64,000 nucleotides of DNA from Metridium senile (GCA_949775045.1 OX459106.1:4831384-4895383), one strand, 5' to 3'. Shown: positions 47,513 through 61,049, counted from the stretch's first letter. Program-made: numbers and translations. Notes: generated by a model from the sequence alone, not told the origin.

Positions 47513-48429
47513 ATAGTTATAAAATGGCCACACTCATCAGGCATTAATTGCACATCTCTCAGCGATAAGTGTAGGCATTTTATGACAATCATCTCCCCAA
47601 TCCTCAAGAGCCGCTTTGCAGACTTAGCACCATCTTACATCTATATTACTTTTTACAACACTTGTGTGAATTCTTGCGCGCTGATTGGTTGATTTACCGT
47701 GGTAAATAAGAGTCCAGACAACGGTGATCACGTCATCATGTCACACAACACTTGTGCGGAATTGAGGGAAAGTTTGTCATCCACAAAGTTTTTTCGTCAA
47801 AAAAGGATTTTAAAAAGAAGTTTATGGATAAACTATCAATGGAAATTACTTTTCTGTAAGTAGAAAATTGCAATAAATGTAACTATGCTGTCATGGAGCT
47901 GTTGTCGTTTTAATTTTATGCGATTTTTCAGTCTTTTCGACAAATCTTCACTCACAATCAATTCTGTAGTCTTTTCAACAAAAACGTGCTCAAAATTACA
48001 TTTTTGACGAACAATACCATTCGTTCAGAACTGATTTGAAAAGCTTAGAATGTTGTTCAAATGCTAGACATATCAGATATTGTGTAATCTTCTATATGAT
48101 CAGTTTTAGAGTATAAAAAATGCATATTTTGTTTGAAAATTTTCAAAAACGTTTCACCAGAACCCAGCTAATCGGCCGTGTTAGACGTTCTTGTACTTTT
48201 CTAACTTCAATTAGCAGTCTCTCAAGACAAACAGTGCACTGTGTTTCTGTATGAAAATAAGCTTATTCCTTTTTTTACCGGCTGAAAAAAGATCATTTTC
48301 GTAAATTATGTGATTTTCCGTAGCTTGAAGAGAAACCATTGAGTTCGATGCGTGACAAATTCGTCATTTTTCGTCCGTTAACTGACATTTTACTTTTTGT
48401 ACATTTATTTTGGTTTGTGTTGTAAAAAA

Positions 48430-48615
48430 ACACATCGAATGTGGTTTAGCGTTGTCTGTACTCTTATCGACAACGATATTCGTCATGACAGTGATCAAAA
48501 TTTGTTGCTGACTCACTCCGCTGCGCGTCGTGAGTCCACAACATTTTGACCACTGTCATGACGAATATCGTTGTCGATAAGAGTACAGACAACGCTAAAC
48601 CACATTCGATTTGCT
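48430..48615. repeat. Full palindromic element
   Basis: CATCGAATGTGGTTTAGCG, then TGTACTCTTATCGACAACGA and TATTCGTCATGACAGTG, are mirrored on the right. A half copy is at 11083-11190. The centre carries CTCCGCTGCGCG. Confidence 0.92.
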
Positions 48616-48619
48616 AAAT

Positions 48620-49740
48620 AGACCTCATCGGCTTGTCCCATTTCAGACTCCTTGGGAGTATAATTTTTTGTGCCGAATGCATTGAAAACAATTTATAATT
48701 TTAAATAGGCCACCTACTTTGATTTGATGTAAAATAATCAGTATCCTTCACATGTGAGATTTAAGTTTAAACTAGGCCTTACTTTAACATAAAGGGGTAT
48801 TAAAACAGCAACATACATTTATATGCATTTTTTATGTAATCAGTAGTAATTACATGTAAGTGTTATCATGATCAGTTTATACACAAAATAGTTTCCATGC
48901 ATAAAGTGTATATTTAATAATTTTAATCAAACATCAACCAATCTTTACTGAGTCTGAATATAAACTTGAAACTCTAAGTTGTACTAGTGGAATAAAGATT
49001 GGATAATCAAAATAACAATATTGTACATATAAATAATTCATAATTCGAATAGCTATAGATTCATCTTCATTCATGTGGTAATGCTATGATTGCTGTTCAG
49101 CTTATATGGACTGCATTCATTAAACTTATTTAAGACTTTTGAACTTATTAATTAATCCTGGATTATAACATAAATTCAATTTATGAAATTATCTTCTGGT
49201 GAACCAAAGATCATACTCAATCCGCTGTAGCGACACAAGTACAGATCAAAATATCATTTGACGATTGAATTTAAAATGAAGTCACTGGAAAAGTTTGACA
49301 AATTTCATATCCGACTCTGTATCGAAAAACACTGAAATAAAACACTTCTACTAAGGTATTGTGTTTCTTCGTTGAAAACATTGACTATATTACAAATAGT
49401 TAGATAACTTAGGCATTGCCTTGCCACAATTTGTAATCGATTTATCAGTTGCATGTTCCTCGTTTTGAAGTAGTAATACTTTGACATAAAAGGCCCTTAG
49501 CTTGGCGTGCCTAATTGGTTATATTCTTTTTCCAAAACATTTAGATACTGTAAATTGAACGAAAAATCATACTTAGACGCTTTTTAAATCCAGAATTCGC
49601 TCTGCCTTTCATCCGAGAATCCGCCATATTGAATACCACAAAATTTCTGGTCCAGTAACCATGACTACCAAATCCCTCAATTCTGATTGGACAAAGGCTC
49701 GTGTTAAAAATAACATTGAAGGGGTCCCCCAAAAAGGGGA
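48620..49740. other. Right part of the 5 kb transposon, no gene seen
   Basis: AT-rich. A 78-codon frame on minus at 49541-49777 crosses the terminal repeat and is not supported. Confidence 0.4.
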
Positions 49741-49753
49741 CCTTCCCGGACTG

Positions 49754-50945
49754 ATTGTTGAATATCCCTGAAAGCAATTCTTTTGCTACGTGTTAGCTTT
49801 CGGGTGAGTATCACGTGACGAGCCTGTACGTCGAAATTTTGGTTCCGATTTTTTTATTTAAAATGTGGTGTGCAAAGATTTTTGCTATTACGACCAATTA
49901 TACATTGTTTAGTTTCTTTTAAAGGTGATGTTACACGAGACAACTCGCAACAACAAATTTCCGCGCAACAATGTTTTCACTTTACAGAAGGAGCGATTTA
50001 AGTAAAGAGGTCACGTGACCTAATTTGCATATTGGTTTTTCTTAAATATCCTATTTTTTTAAATAGATAGACATCGAGAAAAGTCTAATCCATAAACCTG
50101 CTCTAAATAGTTAAAAAAAATGTGTTTTGCAGTTCAATACATAAAGGGTGTGTACTCCCCATTTTAAAAGAACCTTTTTCAGTGCCTTAAAGTCACGTGA
50201 CCAAAAAAAAAAATGTATTTTCGTGCATTTCAAATTGTTCCAAACCCAGATCCACAACTCCCCTAAACAAATGAAAATGATATCTTGAAAGCCCACAGTG
50301 TTATTAAAGAAACTAAAAATGTACTAATTAGCATAATACCCAAGCCTTAATATACTTGAGTATGCGGCTGCTTTAGGTGTAAAAATGGCCAGTTTACTAT
50401 TGCAAAAGAGAGCACAACATATTTCACTGAATTATAATTTATTTAAATGTTAGCAATTACAAAAAAATGAAATTTTTATTGCGTTATGGTATTTCCAACT
50501 AGCGAAGCTCTTTTTCTTTCAGCATTTATCATTTCCTATTGGTTTATATTTTTTCCCTTTCAGTGCATTTATAAATGCTATTTTAGTCTAATTTAAAAAT
50601 GCTCTACTTTCACAATAACCAGAATGCCTTCTGTCTCTTTTAGTAGCTATTGGAATTCAAATCGATCAAACCAATTGTAATTCAAAAATAAAACACATTT
50701 AAGTTACAATATCTACCCTCTATAAGCAGAAGCGCTTATGGTTACAATGTACGCAAAAGTAGAGAATATTTAGATTTTAAAGCTTCTAATATTATGGTTT
50801 TCCTTAATTGTTATTGTTTTTCGTTATCGAAATCCATTTCCAAATCATTGTCAAGTTAATGAGGTACCAACTGTAAACATTCCTACAAAAAATATATATA
50901 CACATATTAATATCATATTATAATATTGTATATTAATATCATTTA
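49754..50945 (-). repeat. 3' flank of gene A
   Basis: Matches 24864-26033 throughout in the same orientation. It includes the tail block at 50811-50870. Confidence 0.85.
50811..50870 (-). other. Acidic-tail block, copy A (candidate last exon of gene A)
   Basis: It follows an acceptor-like TTTACAG. Twenty codons match copies B and C except for GAC to TAA at codon 5. The D8C exon of gene A ends at a GTAAGT donor at 51250-51245, in phase 0 with this block, so as spliced it would be 3' untranslated sequence. Confidence 0.55.
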
Positions 50946-51169
50946 ATTTTCATACATTTCTTTTGTTACATGCAGTAGAGCTACAGTTAATTACACATGT
51001 ACATGTTTGCATATATAAGAGACGATAAGCTTGTATTGAGCCACCGACCATCTTGCCAAATTGAAGCTTTGTTAAATGACGTCTGAAAGGCAAACTTTCT
51101 AGCTAACAAAAGAACAAGTCGAAGAGCAAACTGCTATAATAGGCAAATCAAGAAATGCAAAAATTGAAT

Positions 51170-51242
51170 GCCGAGAAGTTAGGTCTAGGCGTAGATTTAG
51201 GTCTAAATCTACGTCTACGTCTTTAGACCTAGACCTAGGACA
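51170..51242. repeat. GTCTAGG-type hairpin
   Basis: TAGGTCTAGGCGTAGATTTA is followed by inverted matches (TAAATCTACGTCTACGTC and TAGACCTAGACCTA). It lies within the intron between the D8C exon and the tail block. Confidence 0.8.
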
Positions 51243-51262
51243 ATACTTACTTAGTGTGGTGT

Positions 51263-54200
51263 TTATCTGTTGCCACAGAAACGGTAGTAGCAATTACGTG
51301 GTCTCCTGAGGTAAAATACATAGTAACTTCCACAGTGTGTGATATTGATGTAGACCTTCCACCATTTGGCATTATAACAGCAGTTGTTGGCCCAGTTGAA
51401 GCACACTTGTCTTTTAACGGTCTGCCCTCTAACAGTAGGGTAGTTACCAACAACCCATCCTGAAGCGGCGGTACCACAACGGTTTGAAGGCACGCATCTT
51501 ATAAGAACAAAAAATATATATATACAAACAACTACAATCATGTTCAAAGTTTTTGGGACATATTTTTATAAGCGTTTTTTGTTTGATTTTTTAAATATAT
51601 AGAAAGTATCAATTGGATTTACAAACCTCCCTAGCTCTCCGAAAACAATATTGTTTTGTCTTTCAAATAACAACCGTTTCACATTTCCAAAACCTAACAT
51701 TTATTCGGGGAGAGGGGGAAAACGGAAAAATTATAGAAATCGTTCTCATTTAATAAAAAATGTATTGTCAAATGGAATTTTGCACATGATTGTAGATATG
51801 TAAAACCTTCAGAGAACACTAATCAATCAGCACAAACTGAACATGCATATCATCTTGTTCCCAGCGTCACCCTGGAAATATTAGTACATTAATGCTAGCC
51901 TGACCGGATATGGAGCTCTCAATGTTTTTGTAATCCATATGCATCGAAAATTACATAAAAAAATGAAAAACTCTTAAAAAACTTTACACTTAAAGGCTGG
52001 TTTATAAGTTTTGTGGGAGGTTAAACCATAATCATATTAAAACTTGAGGTTTTAAAACAGATAAAAAGTACAAGGTACACCTCCCTATAATAAATGACAA
52101 TAATTTTATGTTGATATAAAACTTACGAAAATAATAATAGTGATATAATAGTGATCATTTATATAATTCTAACCATACCTGTTTGGGATGTAAGTTCCAG
52201 TCAATCCAATTAAGCGATACCATCCCTCATTTATCTTGTTGTCACATTGGTACCTTTTTTTGGGACGACTTTGGCGACGAGTTATATCGTTAATACTCGT
52301 ATAGCGGGTGCATTGTGGAGGCACTAGGGAGCAACAATGGAATTTATCATATATCGAGATTTATAAGTAAAATTATACTCAATAGTTTTTGTGTGTTCAT
52401 TTACTTATGCCAACCAAAAAGCACTGCGAAATGTCATTTCTGGCGAAAACAAACGCTTCTTTTCAAAGGTTGCTAATAACGATGAGTTTTTCGTTTCTTT
52501 TGTTTATCAGCGAAGATTCAAAAATTCTAAAGATGAGCTTTTGCACAACGAATACACCGATAGTTTGGAAACTAAACCACTAATGCTATAAATATCATTA
52601 CAGTTATTATATTATGTCACCTTAAACATTATTCGCTGCATATCTCAATTAAATTTTGGGAGGTGTTTGTCTGCCTAAACGTCGCATCTCACATTTAGTT
52701 GCAATTTCATCTCGAATCTAGTGCAAATTACCAAACCTATTGTTTGAATTCATTTACATTAGATTCGGCAAATGTGAGATTCGACGTTTGAGCTAGGCTT
52801 GTATGTTAAAATAAGAACTTACATTTTCCGCCGCCGCCACAGTGGCCACAGGTTTTTCTACAATAGACGCGACCAACGTTCTGGTTACATGCCTTGTATG
52901 TGTATTTCACTTTACGACAGCTCAAAGACGATAGCTTGTCAATACAGGCTAGAGAAATAAACAAACAAAAAAATTTAAGTCATTTTAAATCAATACTATT
53001 CAAGTGGTGCTGTAAAATAAATTTTAAATTTTTAAAGATACATGTACACTATGAAATATTCAATGAAGAAATTCATAATCAAATATGGTTGGTTTAGTGG
53101 ATATATAAAAAAATAAAATTAAATGACTAACAGCAAATATTAACACAGAATCTTGCAATGGCTCTGTTGCTACAGTAACCATATCTCTTGAGGATCAGAC
53201 AGCTTTGACGGCTCAGTTGAGGGACTCCTCGTTTTACTTGCTCAACCTCATCTTTAAACTCTGAAAATTGAATGAAATGATAGTTAATAAATACATGAAT
53301 GAATAAATATAATATTAATGCTTTCAATTGAACTCTCTGATCTCAATCAATTTCTCCTGCACTTTTACTAATCTTCTTTCCATTAATGAGGCTTATTTTT
53401 ACAAGACTATTGGATTATACTTTGATTGTTTATTTGATTGATTCTGTAAGGTGTTCCGTGTAAAGGATATTATGGGATGTAAAGATAGCTTCGTGGAGGC
53501 AATTTATGTTGGCACGTTTAATTTACTGTGTTTACTCGTATTTATCTTATCATAACAGATTCAATGAGTTGTGAAAAAATAGCAAACATCTGCAAGAATA
53601 TATGTTAAAACTAGACGCTCTAGGAGCGTAAAGTCGGGCTAGTCAAAAAATCAACACAGGAGGCTAAACAATTCTACTTTGAGCTTCCTGTATTCGTTCC
53701 CAAAGCATCATGGGGGACTATACGCGACATGACAGATAAATAGATCGACTAAAAGGTAAACCTAGAGTCAGGCCATCTAGCCCGACTAAAAATATATTTT
53801 TTCCAGACTCCAGAAAAGAGTTTGGAGACCTAGTACTAGAATGAACGAGCAGGCCTGGGCACATCGTTTGCGTTTCTTTCTGTCGTAAAGAAACCTCTAA
53901 ACATAAATCATCGTTTCAATTGTGCAACATTGTATTCTTGTAGTGTTTTTCAAGATAAAAAAAAACAGGAATATCATCTTGAGTAAAAAAAAACTCTTTT
54001 CCTCACAGTACAATCAGAATCTGTGAAGGTTCGCTATCAGACGCCATTGTAATTCGTTTAGCCAATCAATTTGCCCAGGCCTTCTCGGTCATACTAGCAC
54101 CGGTTTTTCAAATCTACCTTCGGGGACGTCTTCATCGGATTCATTCTTTTCTTCTAAACGAAACATAAAATATTGTAAATGTTAATACTTCTAAATAAAC

Positions 54201-55801
54201 CATCCTTTTGATTTTGCCTTAATAGTCTGTTTTGACTGGATGTTCTTGTTTTGCAAATTTCCCAAAACAAAGCCGATCTAGCGTGCAGTGATGTCCAAAT
54301 ATGATTTTTTTTTTTTAATATTAAAAATTGTGAGTTATCGAGTTTAATAATGTTTTGCCATAAAATTATAAAATGACAAAAAATGCCATTTCAAATTAAA
54401 CCAATTAATTAGAAAAGAAGTAATATTCTTATCAAAGATATGCCTGTTGTTCTGTTGCAATCTCAACCTGTTCAGAGAAAGAAAACTATCTCTCGCGCTA
54501 ATCATGCAAAGTCTTTTGTTACTTCTCACCTACAATACAATATTGGTCTCAAGATTGCCATTGTTCTCAAGATTGCATACGGTATCTTTGATACGTTTTA
54601 ATAAAAAAATAATAACATGTTGTGTGTACCTTCCTTAATCTCTACCTCATCTCCGGTTGAGCCTGGTGGGTCTTAAATGAAAATCATAAAATGATCGTTA
54701 GAAACCATGTAATGTCCATGTACTTTTCACATGGCGTTAAAAGATAAACAAGAGATTTTCGAATTGATTTCAGGCTTGAACTTTAAGTTAAAAACTCACC
54801 ACCTTCTACAGGCTTCTCTTCTGGCAAGTCAGCAACTAAAACGGAAATTGTTACAAATTAAATGTTAAACAATATTAAATAATATTGAAGAAAAAAAAGA
54901 TGAAGTAATGGAAAGCAAAGTGTTAGAAACAAAGTGAAAGAAACAGGTTTTGAAGAATATGGGTAGATAAAATAAAGAAAAGAAACAGGTTAACACAACA
55001 GCTGGCTAATGAAACTGAAATTTGAACTGGCAAAAATAAATACATCTGATCGAAGTTGACACAATGTTGAAATAACTACGTCAATATTATGTACAAGAAC
55101 AACAATATAAGTCCGCCAAGGGCAGCAGGAAAAACTACCGAAAAAAGTAGAAGTGGAAGAAGAAGAAGAAGAAGAAGAAGAAGAAGAAGAAGAAGAAGAA
55201 GAAGAAGAAGAAGAAGAAGAAGAAGAAGAAAAAGAAGGACAAGGACAAGGACAAGGACAAGGACAAGGACAAGGACAAGGACAAGGACAAGGACAAGGAC
55301 AAGGACAAGGACAAGGACAAGGACAAGGACAAGGACAAGGACAAGGACAAGGACAAGGACAAGGACAAGGACAAGGACAAGGACAAGGACAAGGACAAGG
55401 ACAAGGACAAGGACAAGGACAAGGACAAGGACAAGGACAAGGACAAGGACAAGGACAAGGACAAGGACAAGGACAAGGACAAGGACAAGGACAAGGACAA
55501 GGACAAGGACAAGGACAAGAAGAAGTAGAAGAGAAAGACGAAGAATATGAGCAATAAAATAATGAAGATAAACCACAAAATCAAGAACAAGAACAATAAA
55601 CGGAACAAGAAGTAGAAAAACAGTAAGGCGAATTACCAGGACTGCATTTCTTAGTTGTTTATAAAAGCAGATTGTAGAACTTGATAATGTCTAATTCTCC
55701 TTACCATTGGCAGTCTCTGCGTTCTTTATTTCTTCTTCTGCCAAACATGGAACTACCACCAAGGTTGCAAGAAAGAGTGCTGCAATCAGATAAAGCTTCA
55801 T
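51263..55801 (-). CDS. Gene A: secreted ShKT plus uromodulin-type D8C protein, six exons
   Basis: Exons (minus): 55801-55705, 54835-54800, 53260-53132, 52948-52823, 52323-52179, 51497-51263. Every boundary is GT/AG, the phases agree throughout, and the total is 768 bases, 255 residues plus stop. Domains: signal peptide (1 to about 21, ending VVVPCLA); acidic leader (22 to about 58); cysteine-poor linker with a partial ShKT-like set (C65, C74, C83, C87); a full ShKT pattern with C89, C98, C108, C117, C121, C124, ending CRKTCGHC; then a two-cysteine WYRLIGLTGTYIP segment and a D8C domain (eight cysteines, residues 179-252). The last two parts are the pair seen at the N-terminus of uromodulin, GP2 and OIT3. 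It is secreted, and the role is unknown. The ShKT fold is named after an anemone peptide, but most ShKT proteins are not toxins and nothing here shows toxicity. Confidence 0.85.
53805..54360. repeat. Intron 2 segment shared with 28076-28640
   Basis: GAGCAGGCCTGGGCACATCG to CTACCTTCGGGGACGTCTTC matches the gene B remnant. It may originally be an interspersed repeat, but its position relative to exon 2 is the same in both. Confidence 0.7.
55157..55237. repeat. (GAA)n microsatellite
   Basis: About 26 GAA units leading directly into the (GGACAA)n array. It lies in intron 1 of gene A. Confidence 0.97.
55236..55519. repeat. (GGACAA)n hexanucleotide array
   Basis: About 47 perfect units in intron 1 of gene A. 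All frames are open (GQ, RT or VL repeats), which is an artefact. Confidence 0.98.
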
Positions 55802-55860
55802 AGTGTCGTCTCTTCGCGATCGATCCTCAGCTTAGAAGTAAGTTACTTGATCTGCATCCC

Positions 55861-55872
55861 TATATATATATG
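55861..55872 (-). promoter_or_regulatory. TATA box of gene A
   Basis: ATATATATATA on minus about 60 bp upstream of the ATG, preceded by GCTAATTAGACC as in gene B. The stretch between TATA and ATG (CTAAGCTGAGGATCG) is also shared. Confidence 0.6.
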
Positions 55873-55879
55873 GTCTAAT

Positions 55880-56780
55880 TAGCATACTGATGATCAAAAT
55901 CAATTCTCAGGTATATTATTTTTAGAAATATAGCACACTACACTTATGAGTGTTATATTTCAAATTTTCCTGTTTCCAATGAGCCGTAGCTAAAATTGAT
56001 ATTTTTAGATATTAATTGAGCTGATAGCAAAATATCTTACAGAATGTAGAATGTGCTTCTATTCATTGCAGGACACATTAACGAATTAGAATATTAAACT
56101 AGAATAAATAACACTTAGATAGGCAATCTACAAATAGTTGTATAATTATTTTTATGGCAATAGTTGCCCTTTTAATTTATTATTAAATATCAATTAAATT
56201 TAAGCAGTTTTATTCACTTCCTCTTTAGCTTATTTATTCATTACGTTCATTTATTGATTCATTAGCACTCGTATCCACTCATTTATATATTTAATACCTT
56301 TTCCATTCAATCACATATTCACATAACCATTGTATTTTATTTCTTCAAACTGCTTCACAATTATTAACAATTATTATTAACTGTTAATATATATTGCCAT
56401 TTATTTTATTTATAGGTATTAGTTTCATTGTATATTAGTAATTAATTTAAGTCTTAAGGAGAGTTGTAATGTTATCATTGCATATATACTATGCTTCGTA
56501 ACTGTTGACATATTTTAAACAACTTCCTTTTAGAGCTCAACTTGGATCAACATTTTTCAATTACAATACTTCATTTTGCTGAAACTTTGTTATAATTACA
56601 TATATAACTACAGGACATTAAAAGAGTCATATGATAACCGGATTGTTTGTTTTATTCTAAACATTTTAAATCGAATTATTATTATATATTTACGACTCTT
56701 TAACAATGCGAATGACGTCACCCACTCCAAACATTCAGATCCATTGAATTCTTTAAATATATCATTGTAAATGTTCTAGA
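55880..56780 (-). repeat. 5' flank of gene A
   Basis: Counterpart of 41020-42100, including the TGACGTCA at 56713-56720. No gene. Confidence 0.8.
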
Positions 56781-56799
56781 TCTACAATATGGGAAATTG

Positions 56800-57700
56800 T
56801 CTAAGAAAATAATTGCCCTAAAAACATTAAAAAGCTTCTTCTCACAAACTTTTATTAGGTAAAAGAAATGTTATATTTTAATTAACTAGTTATGAAGAAA
56901 TGTATAGAGCTACTTGAGCGTATGCTTTCACATGAATGATTTTGATGCGATTTGCCTTTCAAAGCTATTTTAATTGCGAACAGTCCTTACATCGTCACAA
57001 AAAAATGAGGCTGATGTTTGAATTGTTAACTAGGCCTTGCTTAATTTCATTGTCACGTGGACTGGACAAGATTTACTGTAGAAAGAAATTGAAGCTGGAT
57101 TCGCATTAGTGCATTGATTATAATGGTTGTAGCCAAACTCAAATATTCAACTTGAGTTAGACGTACCTTAGTTTAGTGAGATATAATTGAAGTTATGTTT
57201 TAGTCTATATAATTAACAAACAACTATATGGTCACATGTACGAACTTTACCCGACTGGACGCACATACGTGTTCATTTCGTCAATGTCATCTAATTAGTG
57301 TCCTCATAATGACACATAATAATCAAATCACAGTAGTTGCAACAGAGCCGTAAAACTATGGGTTGCAGCTCAGTTTAACTTCTGTTTAATTCGATTGTTT
57401 TACTGTAACAACGAATTTAGCAGCTAACTACAATTTATCATCAGAAGATAGGTCATATTTGTTATGACATTAATAATTGTTAAATTTAGATCAACTTAGG
57501 TTAAACCTCTCAGTGTGGTTAGAGCCAATATCATAAACGGAAAACCACTAAATTAAACTAGCATAAAGAATCGAAATAGATGTTATATCGTACTATTCCT
57601 GTACGGGAGTCCATTTATAACTGTCCGGTGTTACTTTATAATATTCAGTCGAAAAACCATTGCATTTACGAGAAGGAATAGATGTTATTCCGTATTAATC
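56800..57700. other. AT-rich sequence, no gene seen
   Basis: No repeats or coding potential stood out. Confidence 0.4.
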
Positions 57701-58399
57701 GGCCTGATAAAGACGTGAATTAAAACATTCCCTGGTGGAACAAATTTATCATGAGAATTGCGAGAATTATGAATTAAATTTATCATGAAAATTGTGAAAA
57801 AGATGTTGAATTCTTAGTCCGCAATACCAAAGGGACTAATGTCAACTTAATTAAATATATTTTATTTTAGTGGACATATGAAATGGTTTTATTCCAGTTC
57901 TAGTATTGGAAATAAACATTTTCTTGTTAATAATATACTTGGCTATTTTAATCACTTTAAAAGGTCCTCGACTCTGTTACCGCCGTTGATTTTGAAGTAC
58001 TGATGACGTAAGTCGGATTGATTGATTGTCGGTGTATTTTATAGCTCTTATAATCGCTTCCTTTAACCATAGTAAATATAGTCTTTTTATGCTTTTTTAT
58101 GCTTATAATGATACTAATGATATTTCTTTATACAAGTATTTCATATATGTTTTTACAATGTATAGCATAGCTGACGTGGCCGTGTTTTTTACATATCAAT
58201 GTAATTAAAGATTTTGAAACAATTGGAGCTAGCTCTAGAAGCAGGAAGTTGTTTAAAATAAAATGTGTTCTAAATTACGAAGCATAATACCTATTTATGA
58301 TAATATTACATATCAACGTAATACTTAAATTAATCGCTAATATACAAAACCAGAATATTCTGGTTATATACGAATAAACAAAATAAACTGCAATAGATA

Positions 58400-58575
58400 T
58401 ACAAACAGTTAACTATAATTTTTTTTCAAACTGCACTCGTGCTGGAATGTGCTTCGGACGTTTTTGGCGTCGTTGAGCATTAAAGTGGTACCATCAAAGA
58501 TTACGGTTCAGTGAGCTATAAAATGAACTTTGATAATCAGTTTTAGCGCGTTTAAGAAAACACAAATTGTCAGCA
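58400..58575. repeat. Inverted copy of 41500-41690
   Basis: CAGTGAGCTATAAAATGAAC, TTTGATAATCAG and GCGCGTTTAAGAAAAC are the reverse complement of the 41505-41560 sequence. CGTTGAGC and AATGTGCTT match further on. Confidence 0.8.
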
Positions 58576-58579
58576 AGTA

Positions 58580-60625
58580 TTTATTACTTACACTTTTTAT
58601 TTAGTGGAGAAATATATTAGTTTTATATAAGTTTGAATTATAGTATTTGAATTAAACATTTTGTTATAAATAATATACTCAGCTATTAATTATGTTAAAA
58701 TCAAACATTTCGTGGCAAACCTCGAGAAATCAATTTAGCTCAAATTTTGTCCAGATATAGTCTATTATATTTCTAAAAGCCCTATAAAGGTTTCAAGGCA
58801 AAATACTTTTTAGTTTTCGAGAAAATGATAATTTAGTAAAGTTTGTCGAAATCGCCGTTTTAGCGCTAAAAATTGGTCGTGATTTTAGTGGACGAACTGA
58901 CTACCTAAAACGATCTCTTTGTACACAAAACTATGTTTTTACACGTACGTAACCCCACTGCACGTTTACATGAGAACAAGTATGCCGTTTGACTTTTCTT
59001 TTCTATATAATTGTGTTTTTACTTTTATTTTACTGTACAATTCACTACAAAAACGTTGTCCTAACTTTTTTTTAAATTTAAAAATTTGTACTTCAGTGCA
59101 TGGGGAAGGAATTATTTGCAAGACAAAAGAAGATCACTCAACTCTTTTTGTTTGCTATCACTTGGTTACTAAATTAAAGGTTGTTTTTGTTGGCAGTTGT
59201 TGGCAGTTATTTCTATGTATCAGGATTCCTGTGTTGCGAAGTGTTTGAGTCTCAAAATCATTATTACTGAACATTACATAAGTCTCAAAATCATTATAAC
59301 ATTACATAAGATGCAGTTACTCAATTTATGTGATTTCTGGGCTAGTTCAGAAACCTGCTAGACATTTGTTTCTATGTACCGGAATCCCTGTGTCACCAAG
59401 TGTTGACTTTCTCAGAGACAGTTTTATGAAATTGTTTTCGAAAATTGAACGTAAGAATGAAAAGATAGATAGTTACTAAGACAATTTGTGTGATTTTTGA
59501 GGGGATTTAGCCTTTTGAGACTGAGTGGTTTTCAGGAAGGCCAATTTGAGTGTTGACACACAGTGCTAAGTTCTTTTTGTTTCGTGAAGAAAGTCACATT
59601 CTCTGACATTGTGAAGAAAATATTAAATGATAATCAATATTAACTCAAGATTCCTGTTTGAAAGTGAAAAGCGAAGGGAGAGGGCCCTGGGAACGAGGTT
59701 GTGAAAGTGCTAGATAATATGCCCTAGCAAATACAATTTTGCTGGCACATATTCTGTTTTTTTGTTACTGGATTGCTCAAGGCGGATCGAATTTCGAACA
59801 CATTCCGGCTAAGATTTCCTAGTGTTTTTCCAGAAAATCAACACTTTAGTACAGCACCTGATGCTATTGAATGATTTGGTGATCGTCAGTCCAAAAAATA
59901 TAGCCATTGTTTTCACCAGCATCAGAGTTAAAAGAGTAAACAGAAGTCGATTTCGATCTAACAAATTGTCCGTCATTTTCATAAGAAAAACTTCGTTGAT
60001 CATGTGATCCTGTTACTCAAAATTGATATTTTCCTTCAGTCATGTGATCCTGTCAATCAGTAGTTGATATTTACATTTAAATTCACTTTGGAGTATTGGT
60101 TGTCATGTGATCCTGTCAATCACGAGTTAACACACACACACATAACAAGACTTAAAATTTATTGGACTGTCGTAGTCATGGTGCAATGAGCTCGCTATGA
60201 GCTCCTGGGTAACTATTGTGCAATTTGTCCCATTTGTCGAGTAGGAAAATGAAAAGTCGAAACCCATTCTAAGCCTTGTCTACCACAGGTAGACTACTAT
60301 TTTTTTATGTTACAACATTCTTGCCATAGTAGATACTCTACTCGGTATCTTTTATATTGCAATTGCGGTAACGTTTAACCATCTACGACAACTAGTTGGA
60401 TAGTGTATCGGTAAAACCTCACCCCGGGACCAATTGTTGCCTTAGGAACACTGCTAACACACATTATTGCTCATCGTATGAAGGTTAATGACTATAGGGA
60501 TAAAATCATGATTCTCAATAAGCCACACACACAATATTGGAATGGATCAAATTATTTATTTAAATTTAATGTATTACAAAAACCTATAACTTTATTCCAC
60601 CTCTCATTGATTATATACTTTATCC
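58580..60625. other. Non-coding stretch with small direct repeats
   Basis: CATGTGATCCTGTCAATCA-like words occur three times at 60003-60125. A 109-codon frame at 58919-59248 has no domain. Nothing else is supported. Confidence 0.4.
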
Positions 60626-60628
60626 AAT

Positions 60629-60915
60629 ATTATAAAATAACTATTTGAAATCACGTATTTTGATTGGTTGAGGCGCGTGCTTTATGAGAGCACACAGCAC
60701 GCGCGTTTGCATGTTGATCAATTTGTAATTGCTAAAAGAAATAAAAACTTGCTTTGTGTGCTGTATGCAGTTATAAAGCACTTGGGGATTGTCAGAACAG
60801 TCGAGTAGTGTTGAAAAGCACTCCGTATCGCGTCGTGCTTCTCTTAACACTTCTTTCGTGTTCTGACAACCCCGCGTGCTTTATAACTGCACACAGTACG
60901 TTTTCTATTCCTTCA
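60629..60915. repeat. Palindromic GC-stem MITE, copy 1
   Basis: It starts TATTATAAAATAACTATTTG and contains GGCGCGTGCTTTATGAGAGC and AGCACGCGCG. AGTTATAAAGCAC then TGTCAGAACA are mirrored near the right end. Nearly identical to 62168-62458. Confidence 0.85.
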
Positions 60916-61049
60916 TCTAACTCTCGATATATGTATTATTGCATGCATGTTTATGTTTCCCATTCCTTTTCTTGCGCTCATTAAAGCTAGTCTACTATTA
61001 AAAAAAAAACAGTTTTTAAAGCGTGTATTATTATCGTTATTCTTGATTC

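Larger units (their letters stand above)
44780..49753. mobile_element. 5 kb DNA transposon with 5-bp target duplication
   Basis: Terminal repeats CAGTCCGGGAAGGTC (left) and its reverse complement (right), then a second shared block TTTTTGGGGGACCC, in all about 32 bp. ATTGT is duplicated at 44775-44779 and 49754-49758. The empty site is at about 24870-24885 (GGCATACATTGTTGAATATC). Inside are a frameshifted minus-strand reading frame, a MITE and two palindromes. No recognised transposase, so it is likely non-autonomous or of an unrecognised superfamily. Confidence 0.8.

Noticed and set aside
55076..55608. Open frames encoding GQ, RT, VL or SL repeats
   Set aside because: Hexanucleotide (GGACAA)n array in an intron of gene A.
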